Below, piece by piece: positions 17,818 to 28,174 of a stretch of DNA of 64,000 nt. Source of the stretch: Colwellia sp. PAMC 21821 (GTDB lineage Bacteria > Pseudomonadota > Gammaproteobacteria > Enterobacterales > Alteromonadaceae); NCBI RefSeq assembly GCF_002077175.1, contig NZ_CP014943.1, positions 4,588,001 to 4,652,000 on the forward strand. Direction: 5' to 3'. How positions within the stretch are numbered: the stretch's first letter is position 1; each line of letters opens with the position of its first letter. The notes beneath the pieces are model-generated. The model was given only the letters and a program-made list of their open reading frames with translations. It was not told where the DNA came from and did no database searches. Made by a program: the position numbers and the translations under genes.

Positions 17818-18843
17818 TTACTTATGGCACAAGCTATGTTCAAGCTTATCTTTAATTTTTGTTGGTACTTGCCGTTCAACTTCAGTAATCGCTTCAATAA
17901 TAGCCGTATAAAAAGCTGTTATATTGGCATTACCATGACTTTTCACCACAATACCGCGCAATCCTATCAAACTTGCGCCGTTATACTGGTCGGGGTTCAT
18001 GGGTTTAAACAGTTTTTTTAAGGTCCGAGACAACAATTTGCCCATAATTTTCGCTAAAAAGTGTTTTTTAATGATTTCTTGCAGTTGGGTATAGACCATT
18101 CTTGCCACACCTTCACAAGTTTTCAAGGCAACATTACCGACAAAGCCATCACAAACAATCACATCGGCTTTATTAGTAAAAATATCATTACCTTCTATAA
18201 AACCAATATAGTTTATATCATCATTGGCCTGTAAATAGCTGGCAGCTTGTTTAATATGATCACTGCCTTTGTTGTCTTCCTCACCCATGTTCAATAAAGC
18301 GACTTTCGGGTTTTCAATGCCGTCTACCTCTTTCGCCATGACAGAGCCCATAATCGCAAATTGGTATAAAACACTAGAATCACAAAAAACATTCGCGCCT
18401 AAGTCCAACATAAACACATGTTGATCAGGCTTATTACTCGGCAATGCAGAGATTAACGCGGGGCGTTCTACACCAGGTAATGTTTTTAAAACGAAATGCG
18501 CCATTGAAAAAAGCGCGCCAGTATTTCCCGCACTAACACAAGCTTGTGCTTGGCCGTCATGAACTAAATCTAAGGTTTTGCGCATTGAAGATTGTTTTTT
18601 ATTACGCAGGGCAAAAATAGGTTTGTCATCCATTTCAACAACTTGAGTTGTCGGGAATAGGGTTATTCTTGGATGTGGATAAAATTTATTTTTTGTCAGT
18701 TCTTCAACTATGACAGATTCGTCACCGCACAGTAATAAGTGAAGATTGGGGAAGTTTTCTATTGCGAGCATTGCCGCAGGAAGTGTTACGTGGGGGCCTT
18801 GGTCGCCCCCCATAACATCTAACGCTATGGTTAGATTAATCAA
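17818..18843 (-). CDS. plsX: Phosphate acyltransferase PlsX
   Basis: Makes acyl-phosphate from acyl-ACP for phospholipid synthesis; peripheral membrane enzyme. 341 residues beginning with INLTIALDVMGGDQGP, with SAGNTGALF, MLDLGANVFCDSSVL and VCDGFVGNVALKTCEG, all typical. Starts 15 bp after the rpmF stop, the conserved yceD-rpmF-plsX arrangement. Confidence 0.96.
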   Translation of the reverse strand: MINLTIALDVMGGDQGPHVTLPAAMLAIENFPNLHLLLCGDESVIVEELTKNKFYPHPRITLFPTTQVVEMDDKPIFALRNKKQSSMRKTLDLVHDGQAQACVSAGNTGALFSMAHFVLKTLPGVERPALISALPSNKPDQHVFMLDLGANVFCDSSVLYQFAIMGSVMAKEVDGIENPKVALLNMGEEDNKGSDHIKQAASYLQANDDINYIGFIEGNDIFTNKADVIVCDGFVGNVALKTCEGVARMVYTQLQEIIKKHFLAKIMGKLLSRTLKKLFKPMNPDQYNGASLIGLRGIVVKSHGNANITAFYTAIIEAITEVERQVPTKIKDKLEHSLCHK

Positions 18844-18858
18844 GGTAATCGTTACAGA

Positions 18859-19029
18859 TTACTTATTGATTACTTTAACACCTTTGTAAAAGCCATCAGC
18901 TGTTACATGGTGACGACGGTGAGTTTCACCAGATACTGGATCTGTTGATAAATGCGTTGTCGTTATTGCGTCATGTGAACGGCGCATGCCACGTCTTGAA
19001 CGAGACTTTTTGCTCTTTTGAACTGCCAT
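18859..19029 (-). CDS. rpmF: Ribosomal protein bL32
   Basis: 56-residue basic ribosomal protein, read directly from the minus strand: [20 protein letters not shown] and onwards to [11 protein letters not shown]. The start is ATG at 19029 with TAGGAG upstream. The zinc-binding cysteines of some bL32 are absent, as in other gammaproteobacteria. It lies between yceD and plsX as expected. Confidence 0.97.
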   Translation of the reverse strand: MAVQKSKKSRSRRGMRRSHDAITTTHLSTDPVSGETHRRHHVTADGFYKGVKVINK

Positions 19030-19065
19030 TGCCTACTCCTAAAATCGGTTATTAGCTAAATTTAA

Positions 19066-19578
19066 CTATTTAATTTTCTTTAATATATCAAATGGATTTG
19101 GTTTTTCTAGCTCTTCAGGCAATTCCCCCCAAGTACTATCAGACGGAGCCTGACAATCTTTGATTGGATGCCTTGGAATTAATGGAATCTCGAGTAAAAA
19201 CTCATCCTCCACCAACTCTCGCAAGTTAACTTCACCATTTTCATCTAATTCAATTGCGTCATAATATGACGGCAACTCTGCTGCGGCTTCAGCGTCTTTC
19301 ACCGGACTAAAAGTAAAATCTACTTCTAATACCGAGTCAAACTCTTCAGTACATCGCTGACAAGTTAATGTAACCGTTGCCGATGAGTTGCCTGATATTA
19401 CTACCAAACCAACTTCATCCACACTAAAATTAGCATTTACTTGTACTTGCTCACCTTGTGCATCACACACAGCAAGCAATCTATTCATCCCAGATACTTC
19501 AAAGTATCCTTCACACACTAACTTTCGCTGTGCGCTTCTGGATGGGTCTATCGTTATCGGGAGTTTAAGATTCTTCAT
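19066..19578 (-). CDS. yceD: YceD/DUF177 family protein
   Basis: 170-residue cytoplasmic DUF177 protein. The family is linked to 23S rRNA processing or accumulation in plants and bacteria, and its gene is almost always next to rpmF, as here. Visible hallmarks are VTLTCQRCTEEF, the acidic middle (YYDAIELDENGEVNLRELVEDE), LLEIPLIPRHP, and the C-terminal NPFDILKKIK. First gene of the leftward fatty-acid block; it diverges from maf. Confidence 0.93.
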   Translation of the reverse strand: MKNLKLPITIDPSRSAQRKLVCEGYFEVSGMNRLLAVCDAQGEQVQVNANFSVDEVGLVVISGNSSATVTLTCQRCTEEFDSVLEVDFTFSPVKDAEAAAELPSYYDAIELDENGEVNLRELVEDEFLLEIPLIPRHPIKDCQAPSDSTWGELPEELEKPNPFDILKKIK

Positions 19579-19697
19579 AAGGCGCGCATAATAAAGTGCC
19601 TACCGGCTTGTGTCAAAAGAAAAATAGCTTAATTTGTTTAAAAACTCAAGATAGGCCATATATTAACAATAATCTGTTTATATTTTGAGTGATATTA

Positions 19698-20297
19698 ATG
19701 AAAAAACTTGTTTTAGGCTCCACCTCCCCTTTTCGTAAAGAAATTTTAGCAAAACTTAACATTCCCTTTGCTTGCGCTAAACCTAATATAGATGAAACCG
19801 CGTTTGAAAACGAATCGCCTGTCGCATTGGTGCAACGTTTAGCCGTTGAAAAGGCGAAGGCCGTTGCTAACGAATTTCCTGATGCCTTAATCATAGGCTC
19901 AGATCAAGTAGCGATGTGCGACGGAGAAATTCTAGGAAAACCGCATAATTTTGAAAATGCAGTTAAGCAACTAGAAAAATTTAGTAATAAAACTGTCGCC
20001 TTTTATACCGGGCTTTGTGTCTACGATAGCGGTTTAGACTTTACAACGTCTTTAATAGAGCCCTTTTTGGTTCATTTTAATGAGCTTTCACTCAGCGACA
20101 TTGAAAACTACCTACACGCAGAGCAACCTTATAATTGTGCTGGTAGCTTCAAAAGTGAAGGACTAGGTATTTGTTTATTTAAAAAACTTGAAGGTGAAGA
20201 CCCAAACAGTTTAATCGGTTTACCGCTGATAAAGCTGGTTGAGTTATTAAAGCAACATGGTGTTGACGTTTTAGCTGAGCAGGCTAAACAGCGTTAA
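19698..20297 (+). CDS. maf: Maf-family nucleotide pyrophosphatase (YceF-like)
   Basis: Hydrolyses non-canonical or modified nucleoside triphosphates; the YceF subfamily prefers m7GTP. 199 residues from the ATG at 19698 (MKKLVLGSTSPFRKEIL), the usual Maf start; a GTG at 19689 is less likely. Also seen are DETAFENE, IIGSDQVAMCDGEILGKP, and CAGSFKSEGLG. Divergent from yceD with about 120 bp between, as in many gammaproteobacteria. Confidence 0.93.
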   Translation: MKKLVLGSTSPFRKEILAKLNIPFACAKPNIDETAFENESPVALVQRLAVEKAKAVANEFPDALIIGSDQVAMCDGEILGKPHNFENAVKQLEKFSNKTVAFYTGLCVYDSGLDFTTSLIEPFLVHFNELSLSDIENYLHAEQPYNCAGSFKSEGLGICLFKKLEGEDPNSLIGLPLIKLVELLKQHGVDVLAEQAKQR

Positions 20298-20421
20298 ATT
20301 AGCTGTTATTAAATTGACGTCTACTATATAAGAAGTACTCTGGATAAGAATTACTCTGGTTTTTTAGCAGATAAAATAAACTGACCTAATTTACTTAAGT
20401 TACTTTAGTTACTTTAGTTAC

Positions 20422-20463
20422 TAAAGGGATAAATAAAACTTCATCGTTTTATTTATCCCTTTA
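20422..20463. terminator. Strong symmetrical hairpin after maf
   Basis: Perfect 18-bp stem beginning TAAAGGGATAAATAAAAC (20422-20439), 6-base loop, complementary arm 20446-20463. The A/T content of the outer stem allows it to act in both directions. It probably ends maf. Confidence 0.75.
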
Positions 20464-20539
20464 AACTTGAATTCAAATTATTCCACTCCATAATATTAAG
20501 TATGATGCCAAATAATATTAATTTAAAACGTAGCTGCTG

Positions 20540-20815
20540 ATGTTTAAACTCTTTTTCATATTAACTGTTTTACTTACCACTGTTTCAGTAAATGAAATAG
20601 CAGTTGTAACGTTAAGTGATTTAAGTTTTAACGAAGCAAACATTGTTGAACTTGAGACTACAGAAGATGTAGATTCTGATAATCCTGCACTATTAACCCA
20701 CACAGCAAATTATCTTCGTTCTTATACCTACATTAGTATTGGTTACCGCAACCCTGACATTATAGAACCCTACTTTAATAACTTTCACTCTAGAGCCCCA
20801 CCATTTACTTCTTAA
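20540..20815 (+). CDS. Small predicted exported protein of unknown function
   Basis: 91 residues. The first ~20 (MFKLFFILTVLLTTVSV) form a hydrophobic signal peptide or anchor; the rest is acidic and then aromatic-rich (YLRSYTYISIGYRN). No family recognised. It stands alone between the maf hairpin and the CBS gene. The ribosome site is weak, so I am only moderately confident that it is expressed. Confidence 0.45.
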   Translation: MFKLFFILTVLLTTVSVNEIAVVTLSDLSFNEANIVELETTEDVDSDNPALLTHTANYLRSYTYISIGYRNPDIIEPYFNNFHSRAPPFTS

Positions 20816-21008
20816 TCAACCAAATCACATGAAAATAAGGTTTTTTGTACATTTAAAACTTGTTTAAATTAAGTGTCAGGATATTAATAAATACCCAGCG
20901 TATTCGTATATCGTCAAACTTTTTTAATAAAAAGTACAAATAGCCGACATTTTAATTCAGTAAAGATGCTCAATTCATTTTTCAACATCTGTGTATACAG
21001 TGTTAGCT

Positions 21009-21167
21009 ATGATCAGTTTAAAAATGGTCAGTAATGACGAAATTGAGAAAGTTCGATTTAAAATGATAAAAACCAAAATATCATTCGAAAAAATACTGAA
21101 TTTGGCGAGAGCATATATCCGTCGTAAAAAACTTGTTCGACCTATGCTGAAAGAAATTTTGAGGTAA
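21009..21167 (+). CDS. Candidate small basic protein upstream of the CBS gene
   Basis: A 52-codon ORF, MISLKMVSNDEIEKVRFKMI and on, ending with a lysine/arginine-rich helix (AYIRRKKLVRP). Its stop lies 2 bp before the ATG of the CBS-domain gene, and its last codons contain the GAGG ribosome site of that gene, so the two would be translationally coupled. No family recognised. It may be a leader peptide or a real small protein. Confidence 0.4.
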   Translation: MISLKMVSNDEIEKVRFKMIKTKISFEKILNLARAYIRRKKLVRPMLKEILR

Positions 21168-21169
21168 AT

Positions 21170-21745
21170 ATGAAAAAATTACATTTAGTTAATTTAGAAG
21201 CAACAGACAACATTATAACACCAGAGCAATTTGAAGAAATTAACTTAGCATCACCAGCAGTAGAAATATTCACTGATTTTAAAGTCCATAAAGCGCTGAT
21301 GATTGATGGCGATACGATGGCCGTAACGGCATTACAATTAATGCTAAAAACCCACGTTAGAATGAATATAGTGGTTGCTGAAAACGATGATTTTATTGGT
21401 ATTATCAGTACAAACGAATTATCAGAACAGCACATTGTCGCAAAACTCTCTAAAGGTATTGCGCGCGAAGACATATTAGTTAAAGATTTGATGATCCCAA
21501 AGGCAGACTTTCATGCGTTTGATTATAGTGAATTGTTACGCGCCTCCGTTGGTGATGTTGTATCAACTTTAGAGAACTATCAGCTTCGTCACTGCTTAGT
21601 ACTGGATAGAGAGAGTCATCATATACGAGGCGTTATCTCAACGAGTGATATAGCAAGAAAACTCCATATGGATTTGGATCTGAATGTTAAACAATCCTTT
21701 GGGTCAGTTTATGACGTAGTACATCAAAAAGCCAGTTCAATGTAA
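21170..21745 (+). CDS. CBS-domain pair protein
   Basis: 191 residues made mainly of two CBS domains (about 50-110 and 115-180), small modules that bind adenosine nucleotides. Typical motifs are VVAENDDFIGIISTNEL and CLVLDRESHHIRGVISTSDIARKL. There is no enzyme or channel domain, so it probably acts as a regulatory partner. TGAGGTAAAT gives a good ribosome site. A strong terminator follows. Confidence 0.88.
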   Translation: MKKLHLVNLEATDNIITPEQFEEINLASPAVEIFTDFKVHKALMIDGDTMAVTALQLMLKTHVRMNIVVAENDDFIGIISTNELSEQHIVAKLSKGIAREDILVKDLMIPKADFHAFDYSELLRASVGDVVSTLENYQLRHCLVLDRESHHIRGVISTSDIARKLHMDLDLNVKQSFGSVYDVVHQKASSM

Positions 21746-21788
21746 GTCAGCAGATTTTTCATCAGCACGGTGGGATACTAGAAAAAAT

Positions 21789-21836
21789 AAGGCACAGTAA
21801 ATGGATGATCCGATCATCCAACAACTGTGCCTTTTT
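21789..21836 (+). terminator. Terminator after the CBS gene
   Basis: AAGGCACAGT (21789-21798) pairs with ACTGTGCCTT (21824-21833), enclosing a second hairpin GGATGAT/ATCATCC; TTTTT ends it. Confidence 0.85.
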
Positions 21837-21896
21837 AGTTTTTACGTTTATTGCTTAAACTGTTAATACTGTTTACAAAGCTAATACCGGTTTTGT

Positions 21897-22880
21897 CTAA
21901 TGCACATCCGCTTTAGTCAATTTCTTTAACAGTTTTTCTAGCGAAGGCTCTAAAGGTGCTTCAATTTTAATTGGCTCATTACTTAACGGATGAATAAATT
22001 CAATACTAGCCGCATGTAAAAACAAACGTTTTAATCCCAAGGTTTTCATTTCTAGGTCAAAATCTTCATGACCATATTTTGCGTCACAGGCAATTGAATG
22101 CCCCTTGGTTTGACAATGCACACGAATTTGATGTGTACGTCCAGTAACAGGGAAAGCTCTAACGAGTGTGGCGTTTTTATAATGCTGAATAACTTTAAAG
22201 CGCGTTTCCGACTCTTTACCGTTGATATTGTCAACGACCACAACCCGTTCGCCTGATTTTAAATCGTTTTTCTTCAAACCTTCTGCAACACGCGTTAATT
22301 TAGTCGACCAACGACCTTTAACTAAAGCATGGTAAAATTTCTGTACGGTTTTATTTCTTAGCTGCTCGTGTAAATGACGTAATGCAGAACGTTTTTTTGC
22401 TACCACTAAACAACCAGAAGTATCTCGGTCTAGTCGATGTACAAGTTCCAGCATTCGCGCATCTGGTCGCAAAGCTCGCAATGCTTCAATCAAACCAAAA
22501 CTTAAACCACTACCACCATGCACAGCCATGCCAGACGGTTTATTAATAACAATTAAGCGGTCATCTTCAAATAATATTTGCTTCTCTAAATTCGCCACTA
22601 CATTTAATTGTGTAGACACCGTATTAGTGTTTTCAGAAACACGAATAGGCGCCACGCGAATAATATCTTCGTCAACTAGCTTGTATTCAGGTTTTGTGCG
22701 TTTTTTATTGACCCGAATTTCGCCTTTTCGTAAAAGACGATACAGCATACTTTTTGGTACACCTTTGAGTGTTTTCACTAAAAAATTATCAATACGTTGA
22801 CCCGCATCTTCACTGTCTACGGTAATAAATCTTACTTGAGGTCTTGGGCTATCTGTCATATCTGTTTTACTAGGAACCAT
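21897..22880 (-). CDS. rluC: 23S rRNA pseudouridine synthase RluC
   Basis: Makes pseudouridines at positions 955, 2504 and 2580 of 23S rRNA in Escherichia coli. About 327 residues: S4 RNA-binding domain (QRIDNFLVKTLKGVPKSMLYRLLRKGEIRVN), then the RluA-type catalytic domain with HRLDRDTSG (catalytic Asp), GRTHQIRVH and RLFLHA. I place the start at the ATG at 22880 (MVPSKTDMTD); the earlier TTG at 22922 is unlikely and 22859 is possible. Divergent from rne, the arrangement found in enterics. Confidence 0.94.
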   Translation of the reverse strand: MVPSKTDMTDSPRPQVRFITVDSEDAGQRIDNFLVKTLKGVPKSMLYRLLRKGEIRVNKKRTKPEYKLVDEDIIRVAPIRVSENTNTVSTQLNVVANLEKQILFEDDRLIVINKPSGMAVHGGSGLSFGLIEALRALRPDARMLELVHRLDRDTSGCLVVAKKRSALRHLHEQLRNKTVQKFYHALVKGRWSTKLTRVAEGLKKNDLKSGERVVVVDNINGKESETRFKVIQHYKNATLVRAFPVTGRTHQIRVHCQTKGHSIACDAKYGHEDFDLEMKTLGLKRLFLHAASIEFIHPLSNEPIKIEAPLEPSLEKLLKKLTKADVH

Positions 22881-23499
22881 AATTGCCCGCAGTTTAACAT
22901 ATTTTTTTAAAATAACAGGCAATTAAAACGAGGATTTTATTGCCTTATCGATAAATAAAGTGTGATAATAGGATGGTTACCGCTGCATTTCAGCCGTAAC
23001 AAGTAAAAAGGATGCTTTAAGCGAGACGTAAGAGGCAAATATGCGGCCACGTTAGTATTAGATAATTTTATCAAACATCATTATCGAGATACTAAAAGTA
23101 AGGCCTATTGTGAATTTGACGCGTGTAACTTGTCAAAAACAACCACATAAACATATTGTCCCGCGCAATAAAGCGATTATGTAATTAAACAGAAAGAATA
23201 AGTCACATTTCCAATCGTTAAAACATTAGAAAAACACGATAGAATTATCGAACTAACATTAACGATGCACTTTTTTTTCTGTTGCGCACAGCACACAGGC
23301 TGGGCACATAAAGAATCAATTTTACTGTGGTGTTCAACACCTCAGTTATAAAGACAATCAGAATTTTTAACAGCTTGCTGCGTAATATGGCGTAGTAAGA
23401 TTGACACCCGTGAGGCTGACAAGTTGCTGTTACCATAGCGATAGATTACTTTGTGTTCTAAGCAATGGTGTGTTGTGACTAAAATGAGTCACACAAACT
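22881..23499. promoter_or_regulatory. Long rluC-rne intergenic region with probable rne leader
   Basis: 619 bp without a credible gene. In Escherichia coli the same divergent region holds the rne promoters and a ~360-nt structured 5' leader through which RNase E limits its own mRNA. The AT-rich, hairpin-prone sequence here fits such a leader, but the structural elements could not be verified by eye. Confidence 0.5.
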
Positions 23500-26400
23500 A
23501 TGAAACGTATGTTAATTAATGCTACACAATCAGAAGAATTGCGTGTAGCACTTGTAGATGGTCAACAACTTTATGATTTAGATATCGAAAGTCCTGGTCA
23601 CGAACAAAAAAAATCAAATATATATAAAGCTAAAATCACCCGTATTGAACCGTCGTTAGAAGCGGCGTTTGTTGATTACGGTGCTGACCGTCACGGTTTC
23701 TTACCGATGAAAGAAATCGCTCGCGAATACTTCCCTAAAGGTTACAGCTTCCAAGGCCGTCCTAATATCAAAGAAGTACTGCGTGAAGGTCAAGAAGTTA
23801 TCGTGCAAATTGATAAAGAAGAGCGTGGCCAAAAAGGCGCAGCGTTAACTACTTTTATCAGTCTTGCTGGCAGCTACTTAGTTCTTATGCCAAACAACCC
23901 ACGTGCCGGCGGTATTTCACGTCGCATCGAAGGTGACGAGCGCACCGATCTTAAAACATCACTTAGCAAACTTACACTGCCTAAAGGCATGGGCTTAATT
24001 GTTCGTACCGCTGGTGTTGGTAAAGAATATGAAGAGCTTGAGTGGGATTTAAATGTTTTAACACATCATTGGAACGCCATTTCAGAAGCCGCTGCTAGTC
24101 GCCCTGCTCCATTTTTAATTCATCAAGAAACCAACGTTATTTTACGTGCTATTCGTGACTATTTACGTCGTGACATCGGCGAAGTGTTGATTGATCGTCC
24201 TAAAATATTTGAAAGCGTTAAAAAACACATTGAAATCGTGCGTCCTGACTTTTTAAGTAAAGTTAAACTATATAGTAACGACGTACCTTTGTTCACGCAT
24301 TATCAAATTGAAACGCAAATAGAAACAGCATTTCAACGTGAAGTACGCTTACCTTCAGGTGGTTCAATTGTTATTGACCCTACAGAAGCACTAACATCAA
24401 TCGACATTAACTCTGCCCGTGCAACAAAAGGCGGAGACATCGAAGAAACAGCATTTAATACCAACTTAGAAGCCGCTGAAGAAATTGCTCGTCAATTACG
24501 CTTACGCGATTTAGGTGGTTTAGTGGTTATCGATTTCATCGATATGACCCCTGTTCGCCATCAACGTGAAGTTGAAAACAGAATGCGTGATGCGGTCAAA
24601 CAAGACAGAGCGCGTATTCAACTAGGTCGAATTTCTCGTTTTGGTCTACTTGAAATGTCACGTCAACGTTTACGTCCTTCTATTGGTGAAACTAGCCAAG
24701 GCGTTTGTCCACGTTGTAGTGGTACAGGTCATGTTCGTGGCGTTGAGTCATTAGCATTATCGGTTTTACGTTTAATGGAAGAAGAAGCCATTAAAGACAA
24801 TACACAGCAAGTACAAGCGCAAGTGCCCGTACCTGTTGCTACGTATTTATTAAACGAAAAACGTCGCTCTGTATTTCATATTGAAAAGCACCACAACGTT
24901 AACATTCTCATCATTCCTAATCCGAATATGGTAACGCCGCAATATGAAGTTATCCGAGTAAGAAAAGACGAAGGTATCGAAGAAGCCAGCTACGACATGG
25001 CTATTAAGCAAGCAGTGCCTGAAGAAGCTGTCATGCCTAAATTTGATAAAGAAGTTAATAAGCGTGATGAACCTTTACTACAAGGTATGTCTTCACCTAA
25101 ACAAGCACCTAAAAAGCAAGAGCCTGTGCCTGTTGTTGAAGCAAAACCGGAAGAAAAAAGCTTAATCACGGGTGTTGTAGCTTGGGTTAAGTCACTTTTT
25201 GCTACAGAAGAAAAAGTAGAAGTTAAACCAGCGCCTGTTAAGCCACAAGAAAGCAATACTAGAAATGGTGAACGTCGTCCTCAAAGAGGCCGTCAAGGTC
25301 AACGTCGTAATAATCGTAACGACACACGTAACGAAGGTCGTAATGACTCACGTAACGAGAACCGTAATGACAAGCGTAAGCCACAAGCTGCTACTGCAGA
25401 TGAAAATGCGAATAAGCAAACTACTGCTTCGCCTGCAACTGCAACAGCTAAGCCTCAAAAAGAACGAGTGCATAAGCCTAAAGAAGAAAAAGTAGCTGAG
25501 CGTCGTCAACGTCGTAATAACCGTAAAAAGGTACGCGTTAACAGTGATGTTAAAAACAATACGCATGCTGAAACTAAAAAAGTTGAAACTAACAAAGTTG
25601 AAAATATTGAAGCTCAAGCCGTTTTACCTGAGAATAATGTTGTAGAGACTAGCCAAGTTAAAACAAGTCAGGTTGAAAACACAGCGCCAGTAGAGACAAT
25701 GAGTCATGTTGATAACACAACTATTGATAACGCTACGGTTGAACCTACAGCTAACACAGCGAAAGATGAACAACGCCCAAGAAGCCGTCGTTCTCCTCGC
25801 CATATGCGTGCTCACGGCCAACGTCGTAGACAGAATGCTGAAGCAAGCGAAGTTAAAAGTGAAGTGACTGAAGATCCTGTAACAGCTCGTTACCCAGAGC
25901 AAAGTACAACGTCAACTGATAACGCTTTAAATCAAGCGAATACAGCTAATGAAGTTACTGAGCCAACGCCGACTGTTGAAGACGTGCAAAAAGTTCAAGC
26001 TGACGCATTAACTGAAGTCATTAACAACCCTGAGAATGAAGTTCAACAAAACTTACCATTTGATGAGCCTCAACCATCCGTTAATACAGCTACTGAAGAA
26101 GTTAATAGCCAAGTAACTGAAACAGCAACAAGTGAAGCAGTATCATCAACAGTTGAAGCAGAAAAACCTTCAGTTGAAGAAGTTACAGCACCGGTTGCAA
26201 ATGAAGTCGCAGTGAAAGTTGATAATGCAGAAAATGTAGTTAGCCAACAATCAGAAGCACCTGAAGCAGCAGAGAATGTTGAAGCACAAGTTGAAACTCA
26301 AGTAGAAGCACAAGTTTCAACCGAGCAACCTGTAACTACAGCACCAACACCTTCAGTAGAAACAGCTAAAGTAGCAGCACCGGCTATCGAAGAAATACCA

Positions 26401-26706
26401 GCCAATGTAGAAGCTGTTTCAGAAACAGTTGCAGAAAAACCAGCAACCGTTGATGAAAAACCGAAAAAAGTACGTGCTAAAGTTAAAAATATTAAACGTA
26501 AAGTTAGAGCTGCAGCAAATAAAACATCAGGTAAAGCATCGGCACCAATGACCAAGCCGGAAACCATTGTGAGCAATGGCGCTATTCCTCGTGATTTCGT
26601 AGCAGCTGAGCATAGAACATTACATGCCACGTCTGGTAAAACAGCCTTGGTTGCAAATGTAACTAGTCGTACTTCAGCAGGACCAACTAAACCAACACTT
26701 GTTTAA
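23500..26706 (+). CDS. rne: Ribonuclease E
   Basis: Essential endoribonuclease for mRNA decay and rRNA/tRNA processing, scaffold of the RNA degradosome. 1068 residues, like the 1061 of Escherichia coli. Catalytic half ~1-520: S1 domain (~35-120), metal ligands Asp302 and Asp345 in [14 protein letters not shown] and VVIDFIDM, zinc-link cysteines 403 and 406 in [12 protein letters not shown]. An amphipathic helix at ~553-569 ([14 protein letters not shown]) matches the membrane-targeting segment. The remainder is unstructured: Arg/Asn-rich RNA-binding tracts (~590-640, ~770-785) and long Glu/Val/Thr-rich repeats, ending in a short conserved tail that may bind PNPase. The start [10 protein letters not shown] is conserved. 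Confidence 0.97.
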   Translation: MKRMLINATQSEELRVALVDGQQLYDLDIESPGHEQKKSNIYKAKITRIEPSLEAAFVDYGADRHGFLPMKEIAREYFPKGYSFQGRPNIKEVLREGQEVIVQIDKEERGQKGAALTTFISLAGSYLVLMPNNPRAGGISRRIEGDERTDLKTSLSKLTLPKGMGLIVRTAGVGKEYEELEWDLNVLTHHWNAISEAAASRPAPFLIHQETNVILRAIRDYLRRDIGEVLIDRPKIFESVKKHIEIVRPDFLSKVKLYSNDVPLFTHYQIETQIETAFQREVRLPSGGSIVIDPTEALTSIDINSARATKGGDIEETAFNTNLEAAEEIARQLRLRDLGGLVVIDFIDMTPVRHQREVENRMRDAVKQDRARIQLGRISRFGLLEMSRQRLRPSIGETSQGVCPRCSGTGHVRGVESLALSVLRLMEEEAIKDNTQQVQAQVPVPVATYLLNEKRRSVFHIEKHHNVNILIIPNPNMVTPQYEVIRVRKDEGIEEASYDMAIKQAVPEEAVMPKFDKEVNKRDEPLLQGMSSPKQAPKKQEPVPVVEAKPEEKSLITGVVAWVKSLFATEEKVEVKPAPVKPQESNTRNGERRPQRGRQGQRRNNRNDTRNEGRNDSRNENRNDKRKPQAATADENANKQTTASPATATAKPQKERVHKPKEEKVAERRQRRNNRKKVRVNSDVKNNTHAETKKVETNKVENIEAQAVLPENNVVETSQVKTSQVENTAPVETMSHVDNTTIDNATVEPTANTAKDEQRPRSRRSPRHMRAHGQRRRQNAEASEVKSEVTEDPVTARYPEQSTTSTDNALNQANTANEVTEPTPTVEDVQKVQADALTEVINNPENEVQQNLPFDEPQPSVNTATEEVNSQVTETATSEAVSSTVEAEKPSVEEVTAPVANEVAVKVDNAENVVSQQSEAPEAAENVEAQVETQVEAQVSTEQPVTTAPTPSVETAKVAAPAIEEIPANVEAVSETVAEKPATVDEKPKKVRAKVKNIKRKVRAAANKTSGKASAPMTKPETIVSNGAIPRDFVAAEHRTLHATSGKTALVANVTSRTSAGPTKPTLV

Positions 26707-26754
26707 GTTGTCTCGCTACTCTTCAATATAAGTACTTGAAGAGCTTAAAAACAA

Positions 26755-26785
26755 AAGCCAATTGCAGAGCGCAATTGGCTTTTTT
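26755..26785 (+). terminator. Terminator after rne
   Basis: AAGCCAATTGC (26755-26765) pairs with GCAATTGGCTT (26771-26781), 5-base loop, followed by a T-run. Confidence 0.9.
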
Positions 26786-26938
26786 ATTTCTATTGTATTC
26801 ACATTACTAAAAAAGATTATTTCATAAATAAGTGATCTATTTTATACGCAGGGAAAATGGTCAGCTATAAGGCATTTATTTAATACCTATTTATAAATTA
26901 TAGTGCTAAGCCCTAATTCATAACCTCAGTTTACGAAG

Positions 26939-27424
26939 CTAATGACTACTAGCGAGACGTTTAATTAAACCATCACTTGCATCTTCAACTAAATCTAAAA
27001 CAAACTGAAATCCTTTAGCACCACCATAATAAGGGTCAGGCACTTCAGTATCATCAAAGTTTTCGGCATAATCTAAAAATAGCTCTACCTTATATTGCAA
27101 AGATTCTGGCGCCACCTTCATTAAGTCTTTCACATTGCGTTCATCCATCGCTAAAATCATATCAAATTTGTCAAAGTCTTCTACTGTGACTTTACGCGCT
27201 TTAATTTTATCGAATGAATATCCACGCGCGATGCCTGCTTTTTGCGCTCGATGATCAGGCTTTTCACGAGCATGTGAGCCAACGGTACCTGCTGAGTCTA
27301 TTATTAATGACAACGCTTGTGCTTTCTGTCGAAAAACCGCTTCTGCACTTGGTGATCTACATATATTGCCCATGCACACGAACAGTATAGATTTCACCGT
27401 TGATAAATCAGTTTTATTGGTCAC
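26939..27424 (-). CDS. Low-molecular-weight protein tyrosine phosphatase
   Basis: 161 residues. The phosphate-binding loop VCMGNICRSPSAE (CX5R) is near the N-terminus, and the general-acid Asp lies in DPYYGG. Cytoplasmic phosphotyrosine phosphatase; the lack of capsule or kinase genes nearby argues against a Wzb role, and its substrate is unknown. Monocistronic, convergent to rne. Confidence 0.92.
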   Translation of the reverse strand: MTNKTDLSTVKSILFVCMGNICRSPSAEAVFRQKAQALSLIIDSAGTVGSHAREKPDHRAQKAGIARGYSFDKIKARKVTVEDFDKFDMILAMDERNVKDLMKVAPESLQYKVELFLDYAENFDDTEVPDPYYGGAKGFQFVLDLVEDASDGLIKRLASSH

Positions 27425-27520
27425 AGAGACATCCTTATTTTCCTTTTAAAAATTTGATAAATAATAGACTACGTAATCATTATTAAATGGCGTTTGATAT
27501 AATTCAAGTATAGAAAGATT

Positions 27521-28174
27521 TTAACTGGCCGTTAAATGGCCAGTTTTAACCCAAATCAAGGTGTCTTCTTCAACAAAAGGCTGATGCTGGCTCAAATGTG
27601 GACTCCTGATCCAACTTCCCGCTGGATAACGGCCTAATTCATCGATTAATTCACCGCTAATAACATATATTTCTTCACCACTAAAATGGCTATGTAATAT
27701 AAACTTTTCTCCAGCTGGCCAAAATACTAAAGCAACCGATTCAGTTTCAAAGTTATGCAACGGTTTTACTTTTAAATTGCCATATCCGGCTTGCCATTTT
27801 TGTTGATTGGTATCTATGCATATACGTTGATTATCTAACGGCGACATTTGATGTAATTTAACCAGTAGCTCACAGCCGTTAACACTAAATGGCGCATGCA
27901 CAAACCCTTTCGGATTACGGAAGTAGCTACCGGCGGGGAAATCTCCGGTTTCATCAGAAAAAATGCCAGAAAGAACAAATATTTCCTCACCTAATGGATG
28001 ATTGTGAGCGCTAAAGCTTGCACCCGCGTCATATTTCACCACACTGGTTGCGTGGCCACTTTCACTATTTTCACGCGCTAAGGGTTTACGCCACACACCA
28101 GGTAAAGGGCTTGCTTGCCAGGGTTGTTGTTCCGTGTCAATAACAACACGTTTGGTAAAATCCATATTGATCAT
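27521..28174 (-). CDS. Bicupin protein (ChrR-like cupin repeats)
   Basis: 217 residues with two cupin barrels (~20-105 and ~120-210). Each shows metal-ligand histidines and glutamate: HNHPLGEEIFVLSG and HSHFSGEEIYVISG, followed by PAGSYFRNP and PAGSWIRSP. It resembles the cupin half of ChrR anti-sigma factors without the zinc anti-sigma domain, so it is more likely an enzyme or a stand-alone sensor; the substrate is unknown. The start is ATG at 28174 (GAGA upstream); ATG at 28165 is also possible. Confidence 0.8.
   Translation of the reverse strand: MINMDFTKRVVIDTEQQPWQASPLPGVWRKPLARENSESGHATSVVKYDAGASFSAHNHPLGEEIFVLSGIFSDETGDFPAGSYFRNPKGFVHAPFSVNGCELLVKLHQMSPLDNQRICIDTNQQKWQAGYGNLKVKPLHNFETESVALVFWPAGEKFILHSHFSGEEIYVISGELIDELGRYPAGSWIRSPHLSQHQPFVEEDTLIWVKTGHLTAS

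Noticed and set aside
23245..23436. 63-codon minus-strand ORF in the rne leader region
   Set aside because: Lies in the expected rne 5' leader, with no family resemblance or ribosome site.
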